Shown here in pieces: positions 1 through 4,935 of a stretch of DNA of 5,074 nucleotides (position 1 is its first letter; each line of letters starts with the position of its first letter). The notes under the pieces were generated by a model, which ran no database searches, was not told where the DNA came from, and saw only the letters and a program-made list of their open reading frames with translations. The stretch is from an uncultured Methylococcaceae bacterium. Lineage in GTDB: Bacteria; Pseudomonadota; Gammaproteobacteria; Methylococcales; Methylomonadaceae. The stretch covers positions 1-5,074 of the forward strand of contig CAIMDR010000308.1 in NCBI GenBank assembly GCA_903839795.1. Direction: 5' to 3'. The position numbers and the translations under genes were made by a program.

Positions 1-362
1 ACCATGATTTTATCGGCCTTATCAATGACATGATTATTGGTCAGTACCAAGCCTTGACTGCTGTCGATAATAACGCCTGACCCCAAGCTGTTTTTCTGTT
101 GCCGTTGCAATTGTTCGGGCACATTAAAAAATTCACGAAAGAAAGGATCCTGCATCAACGGATTTTCGCTAACCCGAATATTGGTTGACGTAGAAATATT
201 CACCACAGCCGGCATGGCGCGTTCCAGCATGGGGGCGAGAGATGGAACCGGCTGTCCGTCAACATAAGGGGGCATACCGGCCGCCTGTAATATCAAGGAT
301 GTTGACCCGCAAACGGATAAAAGAGACATCAATAACAGCGGTTTTATTAATCGAATATTCAT
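1..362 (-). CDS. Do-family (DegP/DegQ-like) periplasmic serine protease, N-terminal part
   Basis: This is the first 120 codons of a trypsin-like HtrA/Do endoprotease, which in this family degrades or refolds misfolded envelope proteins in the periplasm. The rest lies beyond the left window edge. Residues 1-28 form a Sec-type signal peptide: a basic start (MNIRLIK), a long Leu/Ser-rich core and a probable cleavage site near LQAAG. The cysteine at residue 18 is preceded by Val, so it is not a good lipobox. The PAVVNIST segment (51-58) and the GSGVIID...LTNNHVI block (94-113) are Do-family hallmarks; His111 of NNHVI is the catalytic histidine. The Asp and Ser of the triad and the PDZ domains are not in view. 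The ATG at 362 is chosen because a GGGA sits 7 bases upstream. An in-frame ATG at 389 would add nine residues before the signal peptide and has no Shine-Dalgarno. The gene diverges from the helicase operon and is probably a core gene. DegP and DegQ cannot be told apart here. Confidence 0.93.
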   Translation of the reverse strand, partial: MNIRLIKPLLLMSLLSVCGSTSLILQAAGMPPYVDGQPVPSLAPMLERAMPAVVNISTSTNIRVSENPLMQDPFFREFFNVPEQLQRQQKNSLGSGVIIDSSQGLVLTNNHVIDKADKIM

Positions 363-400
363 CAGGATTTCCCGGAGATTGTTTAACATGAATAACAGAC

Positions 401-428
401 AATATAGGTCTGGAAATGTGTAATACAA
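401..428 (-). promoter_or_regulatory. candidate sigma70-type promoter for the Do-family protease
   Basis: On the minus strand, TTGTAT (423-428) is followed after 16 bases by TATATT (401-406). The -10 matches the consensus at five of six positions and the -35 only at three. It lies about 40 bases upstream of the chosen start codon, which is a reasonable leader length. Proteases of this family are often controlled by envelope stress factors, but I see no clear RpoE-type site. This call rests on motif spacing alone and is tentative. Confidence 0.3.
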
Positions 429-649
429 GAGCGACAGATAAAACTTGTTAAAAAGTGATTATTATTGTTTACTACGAAAATTACAAAGAAAATCAGTGAA
501 CTTGGTATGCTTTGAGCTGTTTGTGTTGAAATAACGGATTAACTAAATCTGCAAAGGTAAGCTCATCGAGAATATTGACTATATTTTTTCGCATGTATCG
601 ATTGCGATTATAAGTTGCATGTTAGTAATAAAAAAATTGCCAATTAAGA

Positions 650-669
650 TAACAAAATATATTTTGTTA
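650..669. repeat. perfect 20-bp AT-rich palindrome, possible operator
   Basis: TAACAAAATATATTTTGTTA is its own reverse complement over all 20 bases. Such dyads can be operators for dimeric regulators or simply arise in AT-rich DNA. It lies about 290 bases upstream of the protease start and about 625 bases upstream of the helicase start, too far to be a simple operator for either unless an unseen promoter lies nearby. The symmetry is seen directly; any regulatory role is a guess. Confidence 0.4.
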
Positions 670-845
670 AAACTTGTGTCAGGTTTTATGATATGGATGC
701 AGGAGGTAGAGCAATGTAGGAGCCGCGTAGTAGTGTGTTCCGGCGAGAGTGTAACCCAATTTTTTTGGTCACGCCACTCTAACCAAAACAATAGTGCTTA
801 GAGCATACCGATCCAGTAATGCGCTACATACCCATTCATTACACG

Positions 846-851
846 CTATAT
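846..851. repeat. left 6-bp direct repeat (putative target duplication) of the MITE-like element
   Basis: CTATAT immediately precedes the left inverted repeat and is repeated at 988-993 immediately after the right one. The shared preceding G at 845 and 987 is the last base of the right inverted repeat on one side, so it is not counted. Six bases could match by chance, but their position exactly at both ends of a perfect inverted repeat supports a target-site duplication. Confidence 0.55.
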
Positions 852-987
852 CAATACTTCGGACAGTTTTTGTAACTATCTGATTTTAAATAGTTTTAAA
901 AATCTTACTTAAAAAATTAAAGTTGTTTATTTTCAAAGAGTTATCTTTCTACGGACTGTCATTTCATAAAAACTGTCCGAAGTATTG
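852..987. mobile_element. 136-bp MITE-like element with perfect 20-bp terminal inverted repeats
   Basis: The left end CAATACTTCGGACAGTTTTT (852-871) is exactly repeated in reverse complement at 968-987. The element is flanked by a 6-bp direct repeat CTATAT at 846-851 and 988-993, which looks like a target-site duplication. The interior is AT-rich, codes for nothing, and has a secondary stem (CGGAC at 952-956 pairing with GTCCG at 975-979) near the right end. Small size, perfect ends, no coding capacity and a flanking duplication together define a miniature inverted-repeat transposable element that would be moved in trans by a full-length insertion sequence. From memory, a terminal C and 5-6 bp duplications fit the IS1634 group, but this assignment is weak. 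Other copies in the genome would be expected. Confidence 0.7.
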
Positions 988-993
988 CTATAT
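988..993. repeat. right 6-bp direct repeat (putative target duplication) of the MITE-like element
   Basis: This is the second copy of CTATAT, directly abutting the right terminal inverted repeat that ends at 987. It pairs with the copy at 846-851. Confidence 0.55.
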
Positions 994-1041
994 GCAAAAG
1001 CTATTTAACGTCATCTGCAAATGCTGCAATAGTAAGGGAGT

Positions 1042-1119
1042 ATGATAAAGTGCATTGACTCGTCCAAAAGAGGGTATTGGCAAGTCCAGATTGGGGTTAA
1101 CGGGAGGAATAATGTATAA
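1042..1119 (+). other. 25-codon open frame with AP2-like composition, possible gene remnant
   Basis: The frame starts at ATG 1042 and ends with TAA at 1117-1119. Its second half reads GYWQVQIGVNGR, which resembles the first strands of an AP2 DNA-binding fold (aromatic, Trp, alternating hydrophobics, then NGK or NGR). An in-frame stop at 1033-1035 bars upstream extension. The purine-rich AAGGGAG before the ATG is only one base away, too close for efficient initiation. Full AP2 domains are about twice this length, so if the likeness is real this is a decayed fragment, for example of a homing endonuclease or phage gene. It could equally be chance. Confidence 0.15.
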
Positions 1120-1139
1120 CGTAGATGGCACTGATACAG

Positions 1140-1249
1140 ATTAAGGATCGTGCATGAAATAACTTAACCATTTATACCCCTCACCCCAGACCTCTCCCTG
1201 AGGGAGAGGGAGCAAGATGCCTAAGTTGTTTCATGCGCATTCCTAATTA
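1140..1249. repeat. palindromic intergenic repeat with C-rich/G-rich core hairpin
   Basis: The outer arms GCATGAAATAACTTA (1152-1166) and its reverse complement with one mismatch (1222-1236) pair over 15 bases. Weaker complementarity extends outward to about 1140 and 1249. In the middle, CCCCTCACCCC leads into a hairpin whose stem CCTCTCCC (1191-1198) pairs with GGGAGAGG (1202-1209) around a TGA loop. Cores of the type CCCTCACCCC-CTCTCCC-GGGAGAG recur in intergenic DNA of many gammaproteobacteria, so this is probably one copy of a dispersed REP- or MITE-like family. It ends about 45 bases before the helicase gene. No T-run follows the hairpin, so it is not a standard intrinsic terminator. Confidence 0.65.
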
Positions 1250-1281
1250 AAAGGGATAAGAGTTTCAGGATAAAATAAAAC

Positions 1282-1287
1282 AGGGGG
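1282..1287 (+). promoter_or_regulatory. ribosome binding site of the helicase-PRTase gene
   Basis: AGGGGG lies six bases upstream of the ATG at 1294 and is a good Shine-Dalgarno. It supports this start over later Met codons. No -35/-10 pair with convincing spacing is visible between the palindromic repeat and this site. A TAAAAT at 1271-1276 resembles a -10 but lacks a -35 partner and would leave a very short leader. Confidence 0.6.
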
Positions 1288-1293
1288 CATTGA

Positions 1294-3387
1294 ATGAATC
1301 GCTTGAAGGCGCAACAACTATTACAAACAGCATTAGCCAATCTGCAAGCTGATTTTCGTGAAGGTCAATGGGAGGCCATTGATGCGTTGGTGAACCACTA
1401 CCAAAAGTTGTTGGTAGTGCAACGCACTGGGTGGGGAAAAAGCGCAGTGTATTTTATTAGTACCCGGATTTTTCGTGACCGAGGTTTGGGGCCGACCGTT
1501 ATCGTTTCCCCATTGCTGGCATTAATGCGTAACCAGATCGATGCTGCCCGGCGTTTGGGGATTAAAGCCGTTACCATAAATTCAACTAACCGTCATGACT
1601 GGCAGGCAGTGACGCAGCAGATTCTGGCTGATGAGATAGATTGTTTGTTGATCTCCCCTGAGCGGTTAGCCAATGACGAATTTGTGGAAACGGTATTGCA
1701 GCCAATTGCGAATCGTATTGCGCTGATGGTGGTGGATGAAGCGCATTGTATTTCTGATTGGGGACATGATTTTAGGCCAGACTATCGCCGTATCGTCAAT
1801 ATTCTACGTTTTTTGCCCGCTAATACTCCGGTATTGGGCACTACGGCAACGGCAAACAATCGTGTCATAGCCGACATACAGTGTCAACTTGGTAATATTC
1901 AGATTCAACGCGGCCCACTCATTCGTGATAGTCTGTCATTGCAGACGATAGTGTTGCCCGATCAGGCGGCACGTCTGGCATGGCTTGCGCAAACCATCCC
2001 GACATTGACGGGAGCGGGGATAGTGTACATTCTAACCAAGCACGATGCTGAACAGGTAGCTGAGTGGCTTCGTCAGAACTCTATTAACGCCAAGGCATAT
2101 TACAGTGATGTCACTCATCCCGACTTTACAGACAGTAACAGTTACCGGCAGCATCTTGAAGACTTGTTGCTGAATAACAAAATTAAAGTGTTGGTGGCGA
2201 CGATAGCATTAGGCATGGGATACGACAAGCCTGATCTGGGCTTTGTAATCCATTATCAAGCACCAGGCTCCATTGTCTCCTACTATCAACAGGTTGGCCG
2301 TGCCGGACGTAACATTGATTCCGCTCTGGGTGTTTTACTAAGCGGTACGGAAGATCAGGATATTCATGAGTTTTTTCGTGAATCTGCTTTTCCTTCCGAA
2401 CAGCAAGTCAGGCAGATTATCTATGAGCTTGCACGAAGCGATGGCTTGACCCTGCGTCAGCTTGAGGAAATAACTAATTTGAGATATGGGCAGATTGAGA
2501 AGGTGTTGAAATTTCTGAGTGTAGAAAACCCCGCACCAGTAATAAAAATGGGCAGCCAATGGCGTAGAACATCTATGCCGTTTGTTATGAATAGTGAGCG
2601 TATCAACCATCTAACCCAGCAACGGGAAATAGAGTGGCAGGAAGTACAACGTTATTTACAAACCAAAGATTGCTTGATGAGTTTCCTTAGACATGCTCTG
2701 GACGATAAGGTGGATGTGCCTTGTGGTCGTTGTGCCAATTGTCTCAAGCAATCCGTTGTTTCGACTCAAGTTGATTCCTCGCTTGTTCATCGGGCGGCGA
2801 CATTCCTGAAACAGGCCGAAGTAATTTTAAAACCTAAAATTCAAGTGGCTCCCGATGCTTTTAAGGAATACGGCTTCCGAGGTAATTTGCCAGTCAATTT
2901 AAAGGCGCAAGAAGGGCGAGTGTTGTCTCGCTGGGGTGATGCAGGCTGGGGAAAAATGGTTGCAAATGACAAACATTCAGGTCGTTTCCGTGATGAACTG
3001 ATCACCGCGACAGCTGAAATGATCCGTGAACGGTGGAGACCAGAGACATTTCCCGTGTGGGTTTGCTGTGTACCATCGCTGAAACATCCTGAGCTGGTGC
3101 CAGATTTCGCCCGACGGTTGGCAAATAAGCTGGGCTTACCCTTTATTGATGCGGTAAAAAAGATTAAGACAAATGAACCGCAAAAGCTTCAGCAGAACCG
3201 TTTCCACCAATGCCATAATTTGGATGGTGCGTTTTCAATTGACCAGCCGACTAAAGGAAGCGTATTGCTGGTGGATGATATTGTCGATTCGGGCTGGACG
3301 TTTACTGTCATAGCGGCACTTTTACAACAGGCTGGCAGCGGTAAGGTTTACCCCTTTGCTTTGGCATCGTCATCAACGAACGAATAA
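1294..3387 (+). CDS. RecQ-family helicase fused to a C-terminal ComF-like phosphoribosyltransferase domain
   Basis: This is a predicted 3'-5' superfamily 2 DNA helicase with an added nucleotide-binding domain. Helicase motifs appear in order: FREGQ (21-25, motif 0), RTGWGKS Walker A (44-50), VSPLLALMRNQ (71-81), DEAHCISDWGHDFRP (148-162, with the RecQ aromatic-rich loop), LGTTATA (181-187), ATIALGMGYDKPD (302-314) and QQVGRAGR (332-339). Between motif VI and the zinc cluster lies about 60 extra residues (about 370-426) that read like a winged helix (LTLRQLEEI...RYGQIEKVL). The zinc ligands are Cys460, Cys477, Cys480 and Cys483. No RQC or HRDC domain follows; instead residues about 530-690 form a ComF-type PRTase with VLLVDDIVDSGWT (657-669), the PRPP-loop signature. 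At 697 residues it is longer than E. coli RecQ (about 610). The start is backed by AGGGGG six bases upstream. It is first in an operon with the DprA-like gene, 3 bases away. The reading frame is intact. Helicase and PRTase folds are certain; substrate and role are not. Confidence 0.95.
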   Translation: MNRLKAQQLLQTALANLQADFREGQWEAIDALVNHYQKLLVVQRTGWGKSAVYFISTRIFRDRGLGPTVIVSPLLALMRNQIDAARRLGIKAVTINSTNRHDWQAVTQQILADEIDCLLISPERLANDEFVETVLQPIANRIALMVVDEAHCISDWGHDFRPDYRRIVNILRFLPANTPVLGTTATANNRVIADIQCQLGNIQIQRGPLIRDSLSLQTIVLPDQAARLAWLAQTIPTLTGAGIVYILTKHDAEQVAEWLRQNSINAKAYYSDVTHPDFTDSNSYRQHLEDLLLNNKIKVLVATIALGMGYDKPDLGFVIHYQAPGSIVSYYQQVGRAGRNIDSALGVLLSGTEDQDIHEFFRESAFPSEQQVRQIIYELARSDGLTLRQLEEITNLRYGQIEKVLKFLSVENPAPVIKMGSQWRRTSMPFVMNSERINHLTQQREIEWQEVQRYLQTKDCLMSFLRHALDDKVDVPCGRCANCLKQSVVSTQVDSSLVHRAATFLKQAEVILKPKIQVAPDAFKEYGFRGNLPVNLKAQEGRVLSRWGDAGWGKMVANDKHSGRFRDELITATAEMIRERWRPETFPVWVCCVPSLKHPELVPDFARRLANKLGLPFIDAVKKIKTNEPQKLQQNRFHQCHNLDGAFSIDQPTKGSVLLVDDIVDSGWTFTVIAALLQQAGSGKVYPFALASSSTNE

Positions 3388-3390
3388 TTT

Positions 3391-4710
3391 ATGAATCTAC
3401 ATGAAAATACACAGGCAGTATTACTGCTTACTAGCCACTTTACAAAATTAGCACAAGAGACAGCTAAACCGTTGACCCCTACTGAATGGGGGCGTTTTGC
3501 CGCGTGGTTAAAGGAGCAAGAATTGTCTCCAGCTCAATTGTTGAGTGGGGATGTTGCCGTTATATTGTCAACGTGGCATGACATTAAGATACCGTTGAGC
3601 CGATTGGAAGCTTTACTGGGGAGAGGATATGCTCTGGCATTGGCCATGGAAAAGTGGCAGCGAGCCGGGATATGGGTGTTGACAAGATCGGATGCGGCCT
3701 ATCCCAAGAGCTTGAAGCAACGCCTGAGAACTGATGCGCCGCCTTTTTTATTTGGTGTAGGTAACCCCCAACTGCTGAATAATAGCGGAGTTGCGGTAGT
3801 CGGCTCCAGGCATGTGAATGAAGAAAGCCTGCAATACGCTGATGCACTAGGTGCCAAGGCTGCTCTGGCTGGTGTAAATGTTGTGTCTGGAGGAGCCAAA
3901 GGTATTGATGAAGCGGCTATGTTAGGGGCATTAAGTGTTGAAGGTACTGTCATTGGTGTACTGGCTGACAGCTTGTTAAAAGCTGCAACTGCCCAAAAAT
4001 GGCGTAACGGCTTGGTGAATAACAATTTGGTTCTAGCCTCCCCTTTCTATCCGGAAGCAGGATTCAATACCGGCAATGCCATGGCACGGAACAAATATGT
4101 TTACTGCTTATCTGATGCAGCTGTCGTGGTGCATTCCGGCAAGAATGGCGGAACTTGGAATGGTGCAATTGAAAGCCTTAAAAAAGGTTGGGTTCCTGTT
4201 TGGGTGAGGCCAACCGGGGACACAGAAGCGGGCAATGAAGAAATTGTCAAGCGGGGGGGGCAATGGTGTGAAGGGGTTATTGGACATCTTGACATAAGCA
4301 GTTTGTTTGCGCACTTCCAAAATGCGGGGAGTAAAGTTAATGCATCATTGCAAGAATTTGATAAAAAACACGAAGTGGAAAATGCTTCAAAGAATAGTGA
4401 GGTAGAACAGTATGGAAATAATGAAATACCGTGCGGCCTCACTGTGGAGGTAAATGCCCGCAATGATCCTGAGCATTCAGAATCACAAATGGGCTTTTAT
4501 CAGTTTTTCTTACAGAAATTGAAGCGAGTTTGTTCTGGAGAAGCCAAAAGCATTGATGAAATTTCTGAATATATGGAGCTTAAAAAAGTGCAGGTTCGTG
4601 ACTGGCTGGAACAAGCACAGAAAGAAGGCGCAATCAAAAAACTGAAGCAACCGGTTCGATACCAATGGAATGGAAGCTCCGTGGATCCGAAGCAACAGAG
4701 CCTCTTTTAA
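3391..4710 (+). CDS. divergent DprA/SMF-like (SLOG-fold) protein with C-terminal winged helix
   Basis: Classic DprA binds ssDNA and loads RecA during transformation. This relative keeps the fold with altered motifs. Residues 1-90 are a helical N-terminal region; YPKSLKQRL and PPFLFGVGN (104-125) open the Rossmann-like core, followed by VAVVGSR (134-140), SGGAKGID (166-173), FNTGNAMARNKYVYCLSD (225-242, the region of DprA's PRRNRIIxxLS) and VVVHSGKNGGTW (245-256), which replaces the usual SGSLxTA loop. A low-complexity polar linker spans about 310-365. A winged helix (about 368-426; IDEISEYMELKKVQVRDWLEQAQKEGAI) closes the protein, which ends in QQSLF, similar to a sliding-clamp binding peptide. 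The 439 residues exceed a typical DprA (about 360-370). It starts 3 bases after the helicase stop with no clear Shine-Dalgarno, so translational coupling is likely. A run of eight G at 4253-4260 is a possible slippage site. It is unlikely to be the housekeeping dprA. Confidence 0.92.
   Translation: MNLHENTQAVLLLTSHFTKLAQETAKPLTPTEWGRFAAWLKEQELSPAQLLSGDVAVILSTWHDIKIPLSRLEALLGRGYALALAMEKWQRAGIWVLTRSDAAYPKSLKQRLRTDAPPFLFGVGNPQLLNNSGVAVVGSRHVNEESLQYADALGAKAALAGVNVVSGGAKGIDEAAMLGALSVEGTVIGVLADSLLKAATAQKWRNGLVNNNLVLASPFYPEAGFNTGNAMARNKYVYCLSDAAVVVHSGKNGGTWNGAIESLKKGWVPVWVRPTGDTEAGNEEIVKRGGQWCEGVIGHLDISSLFAHFQNAGSKVNASLQEFDKKHEVENASKNSEVEQYGNNEIPCGLTVEVNARNDPEHSESQMGFYQFFLQKLKRVCSGEAKSIDEISEYMELKKVQVRDWLEQAQKEGAIKKLKQPVRYQWNGSSVDPKQQSLF
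4253..4260 (+). repeat. G8 homopolymer inside the DprA-like gene
   Basis: Eight consecutive G encode the end of Arg288 and Gly289-Gly290. Tracts of this length are prone to slipped-strand changes or polymerase slippage. A one-base change would frameshift the protein before the linker and winged helix and remove the QQSLF tail. The tract is seen directly; any switching role is inference, and sequencing error is an alternative, although the frame is intact as given. Confidence 0.6.
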
Positions 4711-4836
4711 GGCGGCTATATGGCTTATAACGACGGCGCATTGGTGCAGGTACTGCGGCTTGACTATCTCCGCAACGAATTGAACCGGGATAAATCCATT
4801 TGTGAGATGGATGAAATCTTCGGCGGACGGGTATTT
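4711..4836. other. junction between the operon and the convergent antitoxin, no terminator seen
   Basis: These 126 bases separate two convergent genes. I find no strong hairpin followed by a T-run on either strand. An 8-bp inverted repeat, GGCGGCTA (4711-4718) and TAGCCGCC (4844-4851), brackets the region. On the minus strand the antitoxin frame stays open past its stop, but I recognise no toxin sequence. Only the weak plus-strand frame described at 4720-4935 falls here. Confidence 0.4.
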
Positions 4837-4935
4837 TCAAGCGTAGCCGCCATCAGCGATTCGGGAGAGATAGGCTTTAACCGCATCTGCACGACCTTCT
4901 TTTACCAAATCCTCAGCCGTTTTATCACCGAATGA
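4720..4935 (+). CDS. uncertain 71-codon open frame downstream of the DprA-like gene
   Basis: An AAGGCGG at 4709-4715 sits four bases before this ATG, only nine bases after the DprA-like stop codon, so it is placed like a third operon gene. The first 39 codons look protein-like but match no family I know. From 4837 onward the frame runs antisense to the DUF2384 antitoxin, codon against codon, so that half may be open only because the opposite strand codes. There are no signal peptide, membrane segment or metal-binding motifs. It may be a chance frame, a small gene, or the start of a gene cut off by rearrangement. The antitoxin on the other strand is the stronger call. Confidence 0.2.
   Translation: MAYNDGALVQVLRLDYLRNELNRDKSICEMDEIFGGRVFSSVAAISDSGEIGFNRICTTFFYQILSRFITE

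Larger units (their letters stand above)
390..846. other. AT-rich intergenic stretch without a convincing gene
   Basis: This stretch between the protease and the MITE-like element has no frame that reads like a protein. Open frames of 60-70 codons exist on both strands around 579-801, but they overlap each other, have no family resemblance and show no coding-like codon pattern. Visible items are the candidate protease promoter, a 20-bp palindrome at 650-669, a strong Shine-Dalgarno AGGAGG at 701-706 that leads only to ATG-TAG at 714-719, and an imperfect hairpin pairing AGAGTG (746-751) with CACTCT (775-780) around a T7 run. The low GC compared with the operon fits non-coding or decayed DNA. 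Confidence 0.6.

Noticed and set aside
742..780. Imperfect hairpin around a T7 run as a terminator
   Set aside because: The T-run lies in the loop, not after the stem, and no gene ends just upstream.
579..801. Open frames of 60-70 codons on both strands
   Set aside because: They overlap each other on opposite strands, show no family resemblance and have no supported ribosome site, so they look like chance frames in AT-rich DNA.
1055..1080. TTGACT as a -35 box for the helicase operon
   Set aside because: No acceptable -10 lies 16-18 bases downstream; the nearest TATTGG is only 14 bases away.
1191..1216. Core hairpin as an intrinsic terminator
   Set aside because: The stem is strong but no T-run follows on the plus strand, and the sequence matches a dispersed repeat pattern better.
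2338..2610. Minus-strand open frame of about 90 codons inside the helicase gene
   Set aside because: It lies wholly antisense to a well-conserved helicase region and has no recognisable domain, so it is a shadow.
4101..4463. Minus-strand open frame of about 120 codons inside the DprA-like gene
   Set aside because: It is antisense to conserved SLOG motifs and reads as a low-quality Pro/Ser/Thr-rich sequence, typical of a shadow frame.
987..4722. Shared 8-mer GCTATATG near 987 and 4715 as att-like direct repeats of an island
   Set aside because: Eight bases is too short to exceed chance over this distance, the left copy is explained by the MITE-like target duplication, and no integrase or tRNA gene is present.
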